From Catellatospora coxensis (GTDB taxonomy: Bacteria; Actinomycetota; Actinomycetes; Mycobacteriales; Micromonosporaceae): 64,000 nucleotides of DNA. The stretch lies in assembly GCF_016862635.1 (NCBI RefSeq), contig NZ_BONI01000051.1, positions 1-64,000 of the forward strand, read 5' to 3'. The translations under genes and the position numbers were made by a program. Under the pieces are notes generated by a model that did not search any database, had not been told where the DNA came from, and saw nothing but the letters and a program-made list of their open reading frames with translations. Shown in pieces: positions 43,839 through 53,159 of this stretch (the first letter of the stretch is position 1; every line of letters begins with the position of its first letter).

Positions 43839-43855
43839 TTGCAAAAGACTTGCAA
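43839..43855 (-). promoter_or_regulatory. Nur-box-like operator (TTGCAA-N5-TTGCAA)
   Basis: ttgcaa-aagac-ttgcaa is a perfect match to the tTGCaa-N5-ttGCAA pattern recognised by Nur, the nickel-responsive Fur-family regulator of streptomycetes. It lies 31 nt upstream of the cbiM start. It predicts repression of the transporter when nickel is plentiful. Confidence 0.75.
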
Positions 43856-43903
43856 TAAGGTTGCGTCGGTCCTGCCCTCACCTGCGCAGGCAGACGGCAC
43901 GGA

Positions 43904-43909
43904 TAGGGT
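43904..43909 (+). promoter_or_regulatory. -10 box of bcp (leaderless)
   Basis: TAGGGT lies 7 nt before GTG 43917. Box and spacing are identical to those of the GT87 gene. Confidence 0.45.
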
Positions 43910-43916
43910 GGCCGGT

Positions 43917-44393
43917 GTGACGGAGAACGTACGACTCTCGCCCGGCGACGCCGCCCCCGACTTCAGCCTGCCCACCGCCGACGGCGGCACGCTCCACCTG
44001 TCCGGCCTGCGCGGCAAGAAGGTCGTCCTGTACGCCTACCCGGCCGCGATGACCCCCGGCTGCACCACCCAGGCCTGCGACTTCCGCGACTCGCTCGCCT
44101 CGCTCACCGCCAAGGGCTACGCCGTCGTCGGCATCTCCCCCGACGCGCCCGCGAAGCTGGCCAAGTTCGTCGAGCGCGACGCGATCACCTTCCCGCTCGT
44201 CAGCGACCAGGACAAGGCCGTGCTCACCAGCTACGGCGCGTTCGGCGAGAAGAAGAACTACGGCAAGGTCGTGCAGGGCGTCATCCGGTCCACCTTCGTC
44301 ATCGACGAGAAGGGCCACATCGAGCACGCCTTCTACAACGTCAAGGCCACCGGCCACGTCGCCAAACTCCGCCGGGATCTCAAACTCGACTGA
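43917..44393 (+). CDS. bcp: Thioredoxin-dependent thiol peroxidase (peroxiredoxin Q)
   Basis: This 158-residue peroxiredoxin of the PrxQ/Bcp class has FSLPTADGGTLHLSGLRGKK and the active site YPAAMTPGCTTQACDFRDS, with peroxidatic Cys and resolving Cys five residues apart. GKVVQGVIRSTFVIDEKG and the end VAKLRRDL follow. It reduces hydrogen peroxide and organic peroxides using thioredoxin. GTG 43917 gives the usual length and follows a TAGGGT box by 7 nt. It is divergent from the nickel-type transporter. Confidence 0.94.
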   Translation: MTENVRLSPGDAAPDFSLPTADGGTLHLSGLRGKKVVLYAYPAAMTPGCTTQACDFRDSLASLTAKGYAVVGISPDAPAKLAKFVERDAITFPLVSDQDKAVLTSYGAFGEKKNYGKVVQGVIRSTFVIDEKGHIEHAFYNVKATGHVAKLRRDLKLD

Positions 44394-44397
44394 CGGG

Positions 44398-44421
44398 CCG
44401 AACCGCTACACTGCGGTTCGG
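44398..44421 (+). terminator. Terminator of bcp
   Basis: ccgaaccgc / gcggttcgg is a perfect 9-bp stem with a 6-nt loop, directly after the stop and 4 nt before tRNA-Leu. Confidence 0.75.
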
Positions 44422-44425
44422 TTCA

Positions 44426-44511
44426 GCGGGAGTGGCGTAACGGCAGCCGCGCCAGGTTTAGGTCCTGGTGTCCGAGAGGACGTGGGGGTTCGAGTCCCCC
44501 CTCCCGCACCA
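44426..44511 (+). tRNA. tRNA-Leu (TAG)
   Basis: This class II tRNA has acceptor GCGGGAG / CTCCCGC, anticodon stem-loop CCAGG-TTTAGGT-CCTGG (anticodon TAG), variable arm TGTCCGAGAGGACG and T loop TTCGAGT. CCA is encoded at 44509-44511. Confidence 0.97.
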
Positions 44512-44515
44512 TCGT

Positions 44516-44866
44516 TCAGAGGCCGAGCATGCGCAGGTGGTCGGCGGCGACGCGCTTCGGGACGCACATGCGCCAGGCGTCGGTGATCAGCTCGTGCAGT
44601 TCGTCCTCGTCGAGGGCGGCCATCCTCGCCTGCACCCAGTGGTAGCGCAGGTCGGACTCGCGGGGCAGGAAGAACTTGTCCGGCTCGGCGGCCACCAGCG
44701 CGTCGCGGGCCTCCTTCGGATAGCCGAAGCCGAGTTCCGTCTCGTCGGCGGACAGCGCCGCGAACACGATCCGCCCCACCCGGAACTTGACCCGGTCGCG
44801 CACCAGTGCCTCGTACGCCCGGGGTAGCGACAGCGCGACCTGCCGCACCTGTTCCACCGTGACCAT
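44516..44866 (-). CDS. MmcQ/YjbR-family DNA-binding-like protein
   Basis: This 116-residue protein has the CyaY-like MmcQ/YjbR fold: VEQVRQVALSLPRAYEALVR, KFRVGRIVFAALSADETELG, PKEARDALVAAEPDKFFLP, RYHWVQARMAALDEDELHEL and a C-terminal AWRMCVPKRV. The family's function is poorly known; structures suggest double-wing DNA binding. GGGAGG lies 5 nt before ATG 44866; the longer upstream frame is not supported. Confidence 0.85.
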   Translation of the reverse strand: MVTVEQVRQVALSLPRAYEALVRDRVKFRVGRIVFAALSADETELGFGYPKEARDALVAAEPDKFFLPRESDLRYHWVQARMAALDEDELHELITDAWRMCVPKRVAADHLRMLGL

Positions 44867-45047
44867 TCGCGCCTCCCGTGCCGCCGGCCGCGACGCCTTT
44901 AGCGTTGGCCCGACGCCGCGTCCACCAGTCTGCCCCTCACCGGTGACATTCCCGACCACACGGCCGGGAACGGGCGTGTTCTATTGACACATTTAACGGT
45001 GTTCCGAAAGGCTCCTTGCGCGAGTCCTTCGACACCCTGGAGGGGCA

Positions 45048-48000
45048 GTGAGGAAACTTCGAGTCATGGCGGTGTGCCTCGGCATGGTCGGCGCGATCGC
45101 GCTGGTCGTGCCGGCGAGCGCGAAACCCGTTGGTGACGGCGATCGGGCCAGGAACCCGCTCGACGTGTATGTCGGCGAGCTCGATCAGAGCCAGCTGGAA
45201 CAGTTCCGCAGGCTCGGCATCGACAACGAGGAGTTGCGGACCGCGCAGTTGCCCGGCGGCAAGGTGAAGGTCGAGGCGGTGCTCTCCGAAGTGGAGGCGT
45301 CGCGGCTGGCCGGTCGCGGTGTGCCGCTGTCGGTGAAGATGATCCGCGGCCAGAAGGCCTCGGACGCGCTGCGCAAGCAGGCGCTGGCGGGCAACGTGGT
45401 GTACCGGCCGTACAGCGGGCCGGGCGGCCTGCGCGAGGAGCTGGAGAAGATCGCGGCGGAGCACCCGTCGATCACCAAGCTGCTGACGATCGGGCACACG
45501 GTGCAGGGCAAGCCCATCCGGGGCATCAAGCTGAGCCTGGGCGCCCGGGTGCTGCCCGACGGGCTCAAGCCGTCGGTGGTCTACGGCGCGGCGCAGCACG
45601 CCCGCGAGTGGATCACGCCGGAGATGGTGCGCCGGCTGCTGCACCACTACCTCGACGGCTACGGCACGAACGCCGAGCTGACCAACCTGATCAAGACCCG
45701 TGAGCTGTACTTCTTCCCCGTGGTGAACCCGGACGGCTACGACTTCACGTTCACCGAGGGCAACCGGTTGTGGCGCAAGAACCTCCGGGACAACAACGGC
45801 GACGGGCAGATCACGGCGGGCGACGGCGTCGACCCGAACCGCAACTACGCCTTCAAGTGGGGTTACGACAACGAGGGTTCCTCACCTGACCCGTCCAGTG
45901 AGACCTACCGGGGCAGCGGCCCGAACTCGGAGCCGGAGAGCAAGGCGCTCGACTCGTTCTTCAAGCGGGTGCGCCCGGACTACTACATCAACTACCACTC
46001 GGCCGCGGAGCTGCTGCTCTACGGCACGGGCTGGCAGGTCAGCACGCCGACCCCGGACGACACCATCTACACGGCGCTGGCCGGTGACGACGCGAACCCG
46101 GCGGTGCCCGGCTACGACCCGGACATCTCGGCCGAGCTGTACACCACCAACGGCGACGTCGACTCGCACATGCAGGCCAGGTACGGCACGCTGGGCTTCA
46201 CGCCCGAGATGACCACCTGCGAGACGGTGTCGAACTCCATTCCGGACGACGAGTGGCTGGCCGAGGACTGCGCGAGCGGCTTCAACTTCCCGGACGACGA
46301 GGAGCTGATCCAGGCCGAGTTCGCCAAGAACATCCCGTTCGCGCTGTCGCTGGCCAAGTCGGCGGCGCGGCCGGACGACCCGGTGTCCGTGCTGGGCCAC
46401 GTCACCCCGCACTTCGTGACCGATAACTTCGACGTGTCGTACGGCCGCAGCCAGGCCGTCGCCGCGACGATCCGCCGGTCGCTGAAGAACGTGAAGGTGC
46501 ACTGGAAGATCAACGGCGGGGCGACGAAGTCCGGCTCGGTGAAGGAGTGGAAGGGCGGCGAGCGCTACGGCGCCGAGAACGACGACTACTACGCCGAGTT
46601 CCGCGGCACGGTGACCGGGCAGAAGCCCGGTGACCAGGTCGAGGTGTGGTTCAGCGGGTTCTCCGTGACGCCGGGGCGCACCGGTGCGGTGACCAGCGAC
46701 CACTTCACCTACCGGGTGCACGACGACATCGGCGGCAAGGTGCTGATCCTCGCCGCGGAGGACGTGACGGGCGTCAGCCCGGCCCAGGGTGTGACCACGG
46801 CGAAGTACGCCGCGGACTACGCCGCGTCGCTGACCGCGGCCGGCTACTCCAGCGACGTGTACGACTTCGACGTGATGGGCCGCAAGGCTCCGCACCACCT
46901 GGGTGTGCTGTCGCACTACAAGGCGATCGTGTGGGAGACCGGCGACGACATCATCCTGCGGTCCACCGGGCAGCCCGGCGGCACCGCCGCGAAGGCCGCG
47001 CTCGACATCGAGCTGGCCGTGCGCGACTACCTGAACGAGGGCGGCAAGCTGCTGCTCACGGGCCAGAACGCGCTGTTCGCGCAGTCGGCCGACGGGTCGT
47101 ACTTCTACCACCCGGACGCGCCGGCGCAGCCGGAGTGCACCGTGCGGGCGTACCCGTGCCTGCCGCTGCTGAACGACTTCATGCAGTACTACCTCGGCGC
47201 GTACACCTACGTCAGCGACGGCGGCACCGACCCGGACGGCGAGCCGTACGACGTCGGCGGCAACGCGGGCGCGTTCAGCGGGTTCTCGGGCACGCTCAAC
47301 GAGGCCGGCTCGGCGGGCAACCAGACACACAGCGCGTCGTTCCTGACCACGTCGAGCTTCCTGCCCCCGGCGCAGTTCCCGCAGTTCAACAGCTCGTCCC
47401 CGGTGGACTGGCTGCGCCCGGGAGCGGCCCCGTTCGACCCGCGCACCGGTGACTGGTACCTCTACAGCGACCGGGCTGACGTGTCGTACAAGCGGCTGAC
47501 CCGGACCGTGGACCTGACCGGGAAGACCTCGGGCGAGCTGCGGTTCTGGTCGTCGTACGACACCGAGCCGAACTGGGACTTCATGTTCGTGGAGGCGCAC
47601 CCGGTCGGGTCGGACGAATGGACCACGCTGCCCGACACCACCGGGCACACCACCCAGGTGACGGGTGACAGCTGCGCGAGCGGCTGGTCCGACCTGCACC
47701 CGTTCGTGGCCCACTACCAGGGCGCGGACTGCTCGCCGACGGGCACCTCGGGCGCCTGGCACGCACTGACCGGTCCCTCCGGGGGCTGGACGGAGCTGGC
47801 CTTCGACCTGACCGCGTACGCGGGCAAGCAGGTGGAGATCTCGATCTCGTACGCGTCCGACTGGGGCACGCAGGGCCTCGGCGTGTTCCTCGACGACGTG
47901 ACGGTCAGCGCCGACGGCGCGCCGCTCGCGACGACCTCGTTCGAGGACGGCCTGGGCGGTTTCACCGTCGCCGCCGCGCCGGACGGCTCGCCGGCCGGCA

Positions 48001-48155
48001 GCAACACCTGGGTGCGCAGCCAGCAGGCGTTCGAGGAGGGGTCGATCGTGGTCACCCGTGACACGGTCTTCACCGGCTTCGGCGCCGAGGGCCTGACCCC
48101 GGCGGAGCGCGACGACCTGGTCAAGCGCTCGATGAAGCACCTGCTCGGGTACTGA
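45048..48155 (+). CDS. Large secreted M14 zinc carboxypeptidase
   Basis: This 1,035-residue protein has a signal peptide (AVCLGMVGAIALVVPASA) and a propeptide region. The M14 domain lies at about 120-430 with zinc motif AAQHAREWITPE (HxxE), NPDGYDFTFTEG, DPNRNYAF, zinc His in YYINYHSAAELLLYG and catalytic Glu in GFTPEMTTCETV. The rest holds a beta domain, an alpha/beta domain (KVLILAAEDVTGVSPAQG), and a jelly-roll end (DLTAYAGKQVEISISYASDW) like those of M6 immune-inhibitor-A proteases. It would trim C-terminal residues from extracellular peptides. GGAGGGG precedes GTG 45048. A repeat-type hairpin follows. Confidence 0.93.
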   Translation: MRKLRVMAVCLGMVGAIALVVPASAKPVGDGDRARNPLDVYVGELDQSQLEQFRRLGIDNEELRTAQLPGGKVKVEAVLSEVEASRLAGRGVPLSVKMIRGQKASDALRKQALAGNVVYRPYSGPGGLREELEKIAAEHPSITKLLTIGHTVQGKPIRGIKLSLGARVLPDGLKPSVVYGAAQHAREWITPEMVRRLLHHYLDGYGTNAELTNLIKTRELYFFPVVNPDGYDFTFTEGNRLWRKNLRDNNGDGQITAGDGVDPNRNYAFKWGYDNEGSSPDPSSETYRGSGPNSEPESKALDSFFKRVRPDYYINYHSAAELLLYGTGWQVSTPTPDDTIYTALAGDDANPAVPGYDPDISAELYTTNGDVDSHMQARYGTLGFTPEMTTCETVSNSIPDDEWLAEDCASGFNFPDDEELIQAEFAKNIPFALSLAKSAARPDDPVSVLGHVTPHFVTDNFDVSYGRSQAVAATIRRSLKNVKVHWKINGGATKSGSVKEWKGGERYGAENDDYYAEFRGTVTGQKPGDQVEVWFSGFSVTPGRTGAVTSDHFTYRVHDDIGGKVLILAAEDVTGVSPAQGVTTAKYAADYAASLTAAGYSSDVYDFDVMGRKAPHHLGVLSHYKAIVWETGDDIILRSTGQPGGTAAKAALDIELAVRDYLNEGGKLLLTGQNALFAQSADGSYFYHPDAPAQPECTVRAYPCLPLLNDFMQYYLGAYTYVSDGGTDPDGEPYDVGGNAGAFSGFSGTLNEAGSAGNQTHSASFLTTSSFLPPAQFPQFNSSSPVDWLRPGAAPFDPRTGDWYLYSDRADVSYKRLTRTVDLTGKTSGELRFWSSYDTEPNWDFMFVEAHPVGSDEWTTLPDTTGHTTQVTGDSCASGWSDLHPFVAHYQGADCSPTGTSGAWHALTGPSGGWTELAFDLTAYAGKQVEISISYASDWGTQGLGVFLDDVTVSADGAPLATTSFEDGLGGFTVAAAPDGSPAGSNTWVRSQQAFEEGSIVVTRDTVFTGFGAEGLTPAERDDLVKRSMKHLLGY

Positions 48156-48175
48156 TCCCGCAGGCGCGGAGTTAA

Positions 48176-48219
48176 GAAGGGCACCTTCTACAACGCATAG
48201 CGTTGTGAAGGTGCCCTTC
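48176..48219 (+). repeat. Dispersed palindromic repeat, family 2 copy 1, acting as terminator
   Basis: gaagggcaccttc and its exact complement gaaggtgcccttc flank an inner palindrome (acaacgc...gcgttgt), giving a long cruciform. The same sequence with flanking gttaa and cctt occurs at 56945-56995 inside hutI. Position after the carboxypeptidase stop suggests use as a terminator. Confidence 0.8.
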
Positions 48220-48241
48220 CTTTGCTCGGGGGTGGGCTTCA

Positions 48242-48247
48242 TAAGAT
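48242..48247 (+). promoter_or_regulatory. -10 box of the GNAT gene (leaderless)
   Basis: TAAGAT lies 7 nt before ATG 48255. Confidence 0.45.
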
Positions 48248-48254
48248 CGGGATC

Positions 48255-48770
48255 ATGCGCTTCGAGCTGGACCCCGAGCTGACCGACGCCGTACGCGAGC
48301 AGATCGTCACGCTGTGGACCGACGCGTCGAACGCGGGCGGGTCGATCGGCTTCGTGGGACAGGTGACCCGCGGCGACGTCGAGCCGGTCGCGCGGGCGGC
48401 GTTCGACGGGATCGCGGCCGGGATCGACCGGCTGCTGGTCGGCTACGACGAGGACGGTGCCGTCGCGGCCATGCTGATCCTGGTGAGCCAGCGCTTCGCG
48501 CTGTCCGAGCACTGGCGCACCGTGGGCCGGGTGATGGTGCACCCGCGCCGCCAGGGCCGGGGCGAGGGCGCGGCCCTGATGCGCGAGGGCGAGCGGATCG
48601 GCCGCGCGATGGGCCTGGCGGGCCTGCAGATCACGGTGCGCGGCGGCATGGGCCTGGAGCGCTTCTACGGACCGCTCGGTTACCGGGAGGTCGGCCGCCT
48701 GCCGGGCGCGCTGCGGGTGGCCCCGGGCGACGACCGCGACGAGGTCCTGATGTGGCTGGACCTCAGCTGA
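48255..48770 (+). CDS. GNAT-family N-acetyltransferase
   Basis: This 171-residue GNAT protein has the acetyl-CoA-binding motif A region VGRVMVHPRRQGRGEGAALM (R/Q-x-x-G-x-G/A), followed by GLAGLQITVRGGMGLERFYG and PLGYREVGRLPGAL. The acceptor substrate is unknown. ATG 48255 lies 7 nt after a TAAGAT box and starts the fold at the expected place; the longer frame from 48222 overlaps the terminator repeat. It converges with the MOSC gene and overlaps it by 8 nt. Confidence 0.85.
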   Translation: MRFELDPELTDAVREQIVTLWTDASNAGGSIGFVGQVTRGDVEPVARAAFDGIAAGIDRLLVGYDEDGAVAAMLILVSQRFALSEHWRTVGRVMVHPRRQGRGEGAALMREGERIGRAMGLAGLQITVRGGMGLERFYGPLGYREVGRLPGALRVAPGDDRDEVLMWLDLS

Positions 48771-49602
48771 GCTCGGCGCGGAAGCGGTCCAGCACCTCGA
48801 CCTCGTCGCCGACGGCGATCTCGCCGAGCGTGTCGGGGATCAGGTTGGCACCGAAGAGCAGGTGCTGGTCGACGTTGCGGTAGCGGGCCAGGGTGCGCAG
48901 CGGTTCGCGGCCGCGTTCGCCGGTCTCCTGGTCGGTGGTGGTGACCACGCAGCGGCCGCACGGCTTGGCGACCCGGAACACCAGCGCGCCGAGGCGCAGC
49001 CGCCGGCCCAGCCACTCGTCCTCGGCGAACGGCGGCGCGCCGTCGACGACCACGTTGGGCCGGAACCGGGCCATCGGCAGCGGGCCCTCGTCGGAGCCCG
49101 ACTCGGCGATCCAGTCGTTGAGCCGGTCCAGCGAGGCGGTGCTTGCCAGCAGCAGCGGGTAGCCGTCGGCGAAGGAGACCCGGTCGGTGGGCAGCGAGTA
49201 CTCGGGTTCGACCGGGCGGCGGCTCGCCGGGTCGTCCATCCAGACCAGCCGCACGTCACGGCCGAGTTCCTTGCTGAGCAGCGCGTCGGCGTCCGGCCCG
49301 GCCGGGGTCGCGGCCATGGTGATGCGGCCCCACAGCACGGAGGTCACCGCCGGGTCGGGCGCGGGCTGCGGGACGAGCAGCGGCACCGAGCCGGGGAAGG
49401 ACAGCTCCAGGCCGGTGCCGGCGGGCGTCGCGCGCAGCAGCGCGAGGCGGGCGACGTCGCGCTGGGTGATCTGGTCGCCGTCCGCGTCGATGATCATCCA
49501 GCGCCGGTCGCCGGCCAGGCCCCAGGGCTCGACGACGGCCCGGTCGTGGTCGATCCGGCGGCAACCCTTGATCGGGTACGTGTGCAGCGCGCTCACTCGC
49601 AT
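48763..49602 (-). CDS. MOSC-domain protein (mARC/YcbX type)
   Basis: This 279-residue protein has an N-terminal MOSC beta-barrel (VSALHTYPIKGCRRIDHDRA, EPWGLAGDRRWMIIDADG) and a C-terminal MOSC domain (MARFRPNVVVDGAPPFAEDE, RVAKPCGRCVVTTTDQETG). The Cys of KPCGRC corresponds to the molybdenum-binding Cys of mARC/YcbX N-hydroxylate reductases. It probably reduces N-hydroxylated bases with a molybdenum cofactor; the electron donor is not encoded nearby. Confidence 0.9.
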   Translation of the reverse strand: MRVSALHTYPIKGCRRIDHDRAVVEPWGLAGDRRWMIIDADGDQITQRDVARLALLRATPAGTGLELSFPGSVPLLVPQPAPDPAVTSVLWGRITMAATPAGPDADALLSKELGRDVRLVWMDDPASRRPVEPEYSLPTDRVSFADGYPLLLASTASLDRLNDWIAESGSDEGPLPMARFRPNVVVDGAPPFAEDEWLGRRLRLGALVFRVAKPCGRCVVTTTDQETGERGREPLRTLARYRNVDQHLLFGANLIPDTLGEIAVGDEVEVLDRFRAELS

Positions 49603-49671
49603 GACGCGACGCTATCAGCGCGTCCGGCGACCGGGCGGTCCTCTGTCGCGAGCGCGTCCGGCGCCGCCCCG

Positions 49672-50514
49672 TCAGCGCCAGGCCGCCCCGATGCCGTCGC
49701 CCGGATACCAGTGCTCCTTCGGCTGCTCGCGGAAGGCCAGGAAGCGGCGGCCGGTCTTCTCCGCGTGCTTGAGCAGCACGGTGGTGATGGTGACGTTGTC
49801 GGTGAGCAGCAGCGCCCGCTCGGACAGGTGCGGCTCGACGGCGCTGAACTCGCGCTGCTCATGCCCGGCGCTGTGGTCGCTGTCGTGCAGGAACATGTCG
49901 ACCGGGCGGTCCATGGCGTTCAGCGTCGCGATGGAGTCGCCGATGACCAGGTCCACCACGCTCGCCCAGGGCTCGGCCTTGGCCAGGTAGCCGGCCTCGG
50001 GGTTGATGTCCAGGGAGGTGACCCGGCCCGGGTGGCCCTCGGCGACGTTGCGCAGCAGGGCGGCGGCCAGCACGCAGGTGCCCAGGCCCTTGTCCACGCC
50101 GGTCTCCACCACGTGCCGCGGCTTGCGCGCCCGGACCAGGGCATACCAGCCGACCCGGCGGGCGTAGCGGACCTGCTTGTCGGCCAGGCCCCGGCGGGCG
50201 GAGCGGGCGGTGGTCTGCTCGATGTGCGTACGCAGCACCGTGTCGGACTCGATCTCGGCCATCCAGCCGCGCACGTCGGCGACGGGCGCCTCGGCGACGA
50301 TGCTGACGAACCAGGCGAGGTGCTCGCGGTTCAGCGGAGTCAGGTCGTAGGTGTAGTTGTGGTGCTCGCGGGAGGTCACCAGCCAGCGCGCGGACTGCCG
50401 GATCACCTTGGCGTCGTGCCGGGCGACCCGGGCCAGCCGCTTGGGCAGGGCGGCGAGCGGGGCCAGCGCGGTGCGCGACACGGCACGCCTGAGCCGAGTC
50501 TTGCGGTCGGTCAT
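49672..50514 (-). CDS. Class I SAM-dependent methyltransferase (Methyltransf_24 type)
   Basis: This 280-residue protein has a basic helical N-terminus of about 110 residues and a Rossmann methyltransferase core: PRHVVETGVDKGLGTCVLAA, GRVTSLDINPEAGYLA, VIGDSIATLNAMDRPVDMFL, HDSDHSAGHEQREFSAVEPH and LLTDNVTITTVLLKHAEKTG. The HDSDHS motif is typical of O-methyltransferase- and cephalosporin-hydroxylase-like proteins. The substrate is unknown. ggaagg lies 7 nt before ATG 50514; the upstream in-frame ATG at about 50562 is less likely. It is divergent from the hut regulator. Confidence 0.82.
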   Translation of the reverse strand: MTDRKTRLRRAVSRTALAPLAALPKRLARVARHDAKVIRQSARWLVTSREHHNYTYDLTPLNREHLAWFVSIVAEAPVADVRGWMAEIESDTVLRTHIEQTTARSARRGLADKQVRYARRVGWYALVRARKPRHVVETGVDKGLGTCVLAAALLRNVAEGHPGRVTSLDINPEAGYLAKAEPWASVVDLVIGDSIATLNAMDRPVDMFLHDSDHSAGHEQREFSAVEPHLSERALLLTDNVTITTVLLKHAEKTGRRFLAFREQPKEHWYPGDGIGAAWR

Positions 50515-50601
50515 GGGCGCACCTTCCACGGCGAACATGAATGCGTGTGCGAGTTCTATCATGTCCGGCCGCCCCGCGGACAGACCCGAGATTGTCTCTG
50601 A

Positions 50602-50620
50602 ATGAAATTTTGCATACAGT
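50602..50620 (+). promoter_or_regulatory. Promoter and candidate operator of the hut regulator
   Basis: An AT-rich partial palindrome atgaaattttgcat (50602-50615) runs into a TACAGT -10 box (50615-50620) that lies 6 nt before GTG 50627. The arrangement suggests autoregulation of a leaderless transcript by the RpiR-type protein. Confidence 0.4.
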
Positions 50621-50626
50621 GTCGCT

Positions 50627-51493
50627 GTGAATGTGGTGCCAACAACCGATGCGCCGACCGGGGCCGCCGCTGACGTGCGCTCGCTCGTGCAGGGCGCCCG
50701 CCTGACGCCCACCCAGCGCCGCATCGCCCGCGAACTCGTGCACCACGCCGACACCGTCGCCTACCTGTCCGCCGCCGAGGTCGCCGAGCTGGCCCAGGTG
50801 AGCCAGCCGTCGGTGACCCGGTTCGCGATGGCGCTCGGCTTCGACGGCTACCCGGCGCTGCGCCGCCGCCTGCGGGAACTCACCGCCGGGCCGCGCGCCG
50901 GCAGCGCCGCCGACGGCGACAACGACCTGCAGCGCGCCGTACGCGACGAGATGGCCAACCTGAACCGGCTCGCCGACCACCTCGCCGACCCGGCCGCCGT
51001 GCACGCCGCCGCGGGGCTGCTGGCCGCCAGCCGCCCGCTGCCCGTGGTCGGCCTGCGCGCCGCCGCCCCGCTCGCGGGCTACTTCGGCTACTTCGCCGCA
51101 AAGATCCACCCCGAGGTGCGGGTGCTGGACACCGGCGGCAGCCTGCTCGCCGAACGGCTCGAGCAGGCCGCCGACTCCGGCGCGCGGGCCGTGCTCGCGT
51201 ACGCGCTGCCGCGATACCCCCGGGAGTTGCGCGACGCGCTCGCCGAGGCCCGCGCCCTGGGCCTGAAGATCGTCGTGGTGACCGACTCCCCGGTCAGCCC
51301 GGCCACCGACCTCGCCGACGTGACGCTCACCGCCGCGGTCGGCTCCCAGCTCGTGTTCGACCTGCACACCGCCCCCATGGTGCTGACCATGGTGCTGCTG
51401 CAGGCCATCAGCGACGTCGACCCGGCCGCCACCCAGCGCCGGCTCGAACACTTCGAGAGCTCGGCCACCCGCCGCAGCGTCTTCATGGAATAG
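50627..51493 (+). CDS. RpiR-family regulator of histidine utilisation
   Basis: This 288-residue protein has an N-terminal HTH_6 ([40 protein letters not shown]) and a C-terminal SIS domain ([40 protein letters not shown]). RpiR proteins bind small phosphorylated or acidic ligands. It lies 8 nt before hutU in the same direction, so it is the first gene of the hut operon and probably controls it, in place of the GntR-type HutC of other bacteria. Confidence 0.88.
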   Translation: MNVVPTTDAPTGAAADVRSLVQGARLTPTQRRIARELVHHADTVAYLSAAEVAELAQVSQPSVTRFAMALGFDGYPALRRRLRELTAGPRAGSAADGDNDLQRAVRDEMANLNRLADHLADPAAVHAAAGLLAASRPLPVVGLRAAAPLAGYFGYFAAKIHPEVRVLDTGGSLLAERLEQAADSGARAVLAYALPRYPRELRDALAEARALGLKIVVVTDSPVSPATDLADVTLTAAVGSQLVFDLHTAPMVLTMVLLQAISDVDPAATQRRLEHFESSATRRSVFME

Positions 51494-51501
51494 GGGAAGC
51501 G

Positions 51502-53151
51502 ATGGAGCAGATCATCCGTGCCGCGACCGGCGCCACCCGCACCGCGTTGGGCTGGCAGCAGGAGGCGGCGATCCGCATGCTGTGCAACAACCTCGACCCG
51601 GACGTCGCCGAGCGCCCCCAGGACCTGGTGGTGTACGGCGGCACCGGCAAGGCGGCCCGCGACTGGCCCAGCTTCCACGCGCTGATCCGCACCCTGACCA
51701 CGCTCAAGGACGACGAGACCATGCTCGTCCAGTCCGGCCGCCCGGTCGGCGTGTTCCGCACCCACGAGTGGGCCCCGCGCGTGCTGCTGGCCAACTCCAA
51801 CCTGGTCGGCGACTGGGCCACCTGGCCCGAGTTCCGCCGCCTGGAGCAGCTCGGCCTGACCATGTACGGCCAGATGACCGCCGGCTCCTGGATCTACATC
51901 GGCACCCAGGGCATCCTGCAGGGCACCTACGAGACCTTCGCGGCCGTCGCCGCCAAGAAGTTCGGCGACACGCTCGCCGGCACGCTGACGCTGACCGGCG
52001 GCTGCGGCGGCATGGGCGGCGCGCAGCCGCTCGCCGTCACCATGAACGGCGGCGCCTGCCTGATCGTCGACGTCGACAAGACCCGCCTGGACCGCCGGGT
52101 GCAGACCCGCTACCTCGACGTGGTCGCCGACTCCCTCGACCACGGCATCGAGCTGGCCCTGGCCGCCAAGCGCGACCGCACGCCGCTGTCCGTCGGCGTC
52201 GTCGGCAACGCCGCGACCATCTTCCCGGAGCTGCTGCGCCGCGGGGTCGCGGTCGACATCGTGACCGACCAGACCAGCGCCCACGACCCGCTGTCGTACC
52301 TGCCCGAGGGCGTGTCGATGGAGCAGTGGCAGACCTTCGCGGCCGACAAGCCGGAGGAGTTCACCGAGCGGGCCCGCGCCAGCATGGCCAAGCACGTCGA
52401 GGCCATGGTCGGCTTCCTGGACGCGGGCGCCGAGGTGTTCGACTACGGCAACTCGATCCGCGGCGAGGCCCAGCTCGGCGGGTACGACCGGGCGTTCGCG
52501 TTCCCCGGCTTCGTGCCCGCGTACATCCGGCCGCTGTTCGAGGAGGGCAAGGGGCCCTTCCGCTGGGCCGCGCTGTCCGGCGACCCGGCCGACATCGCCG
52601 CCACCGACCGGGCCGTGCTCGACCTGTTCCCCGAGAACGAGTCGCTGTCGCGCTGGATCAAGATGGCGCAGGAGAAGGTCGCCTTCCAGGGCCTGCCCGC
52701 CCGGATCTGCTGGCTCGGCTACGGCGAGCGGGACAAGGCCGGCGTCCGGTTCAACGAGATGGTCGCCGACGGCACCCTGAAGGCCCCGATCGTCATCGGC
52801 CGCGACCACCTCGACTGCGGCAGCGTCGCCTCGCCGTACCGGGAGACCGAGGCGATGCTCGACGGCTCCGACGCGATCGCCGACTGGCCGCTGCTCAACG
52901 CCCTGGTCAACACCGCCTCCGGCGCGTCGTGGGTGTCCATCCACCACGGCGGCGGCGTCGGCATCGGCCGCTCCATCCACGCCGGCCAGGTCACCGTCGC
53001 CGACGGCACCGCCCTGGCCGCCCAGAAGATCGAGCGCGTCCTGACCAACGACCCCGGCATGGGTGTCATCCGCCACGTCGACGCCGGCTACGACCACGCC
53101 GCCTCCGTCGCCACCGAACGCGGCGTCCGCATCCCGATGCGTGAGTCATGA
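51502..53151 (+). CDS. hutU: Urocanate hydratase
   Basis: This 549-residue enzyme is full length and matches urocanase throughout: [40 protein letters not shown], the NAD-binding [20 protein letters not shown], and [20 protein letters not shown] with the conserved active-site Cys. It converts urocanate to imidazolone propionate with tightly bound NAD+, the second step of histidine breakdown. It begins 8 nt after the regulator. A palindromic 100-bp gap follows before the M20 gene. Confidence 0.97.
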   Translation: MEQIIRAATGATRTALGWQQEAAIRMLCNNLDPDVAERPQDLVVYGGTGKAARDWPSFHALIRTLTTLKDDETMLVQSGRPVGVFRTHEWAPRVLLANSNLVGDWATWPEFRRLEQLGLTMYGQMTAGSWIYIGTQGILQGTYETFAAVAAKKFGDTLAGTLTLTGGCGGMGGAQPLAVTMNGGACLIVDVDKTRLDRRVQTRYLDVVADSLDHGIELALAAKRDRTPLSVGVVGNAATIFPELLRRGVAVDIVTDQTSAHDPLSYLPEGVSMEQWQTFAADKPEEFTERARASMAKHVEAMVGFLDAGAEVFDYGNSIRGEAQLGGYDRAFAFPGFVPAYIRPLFEEGKGPFRWAALSGDPADIAATDRAVLDLFPENESLSRWIKMAQEKVAFQGLPARICWLGYGERDKAGVRFNEMVADGTLKAPIVIGRDHLDCGSVASPYRETEAMLDGSDAIADWPLLNALVNTASGASWVSIHHGGGVGIGRSIHAGQVTVADGTALAAQKIERVLTNDPGMGVIRHVDAGYDHAASVATERGVRIPMRES

Positions 53152-53159
53152 GCGAGCTC

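Noticed and set aside
43809-43916. Cobalamin riboswitch before the CbiMN genes
   Set aside because: The gap to bcp is only 108 nt and lacks a B12-box; a Nur-like operator explains control better.
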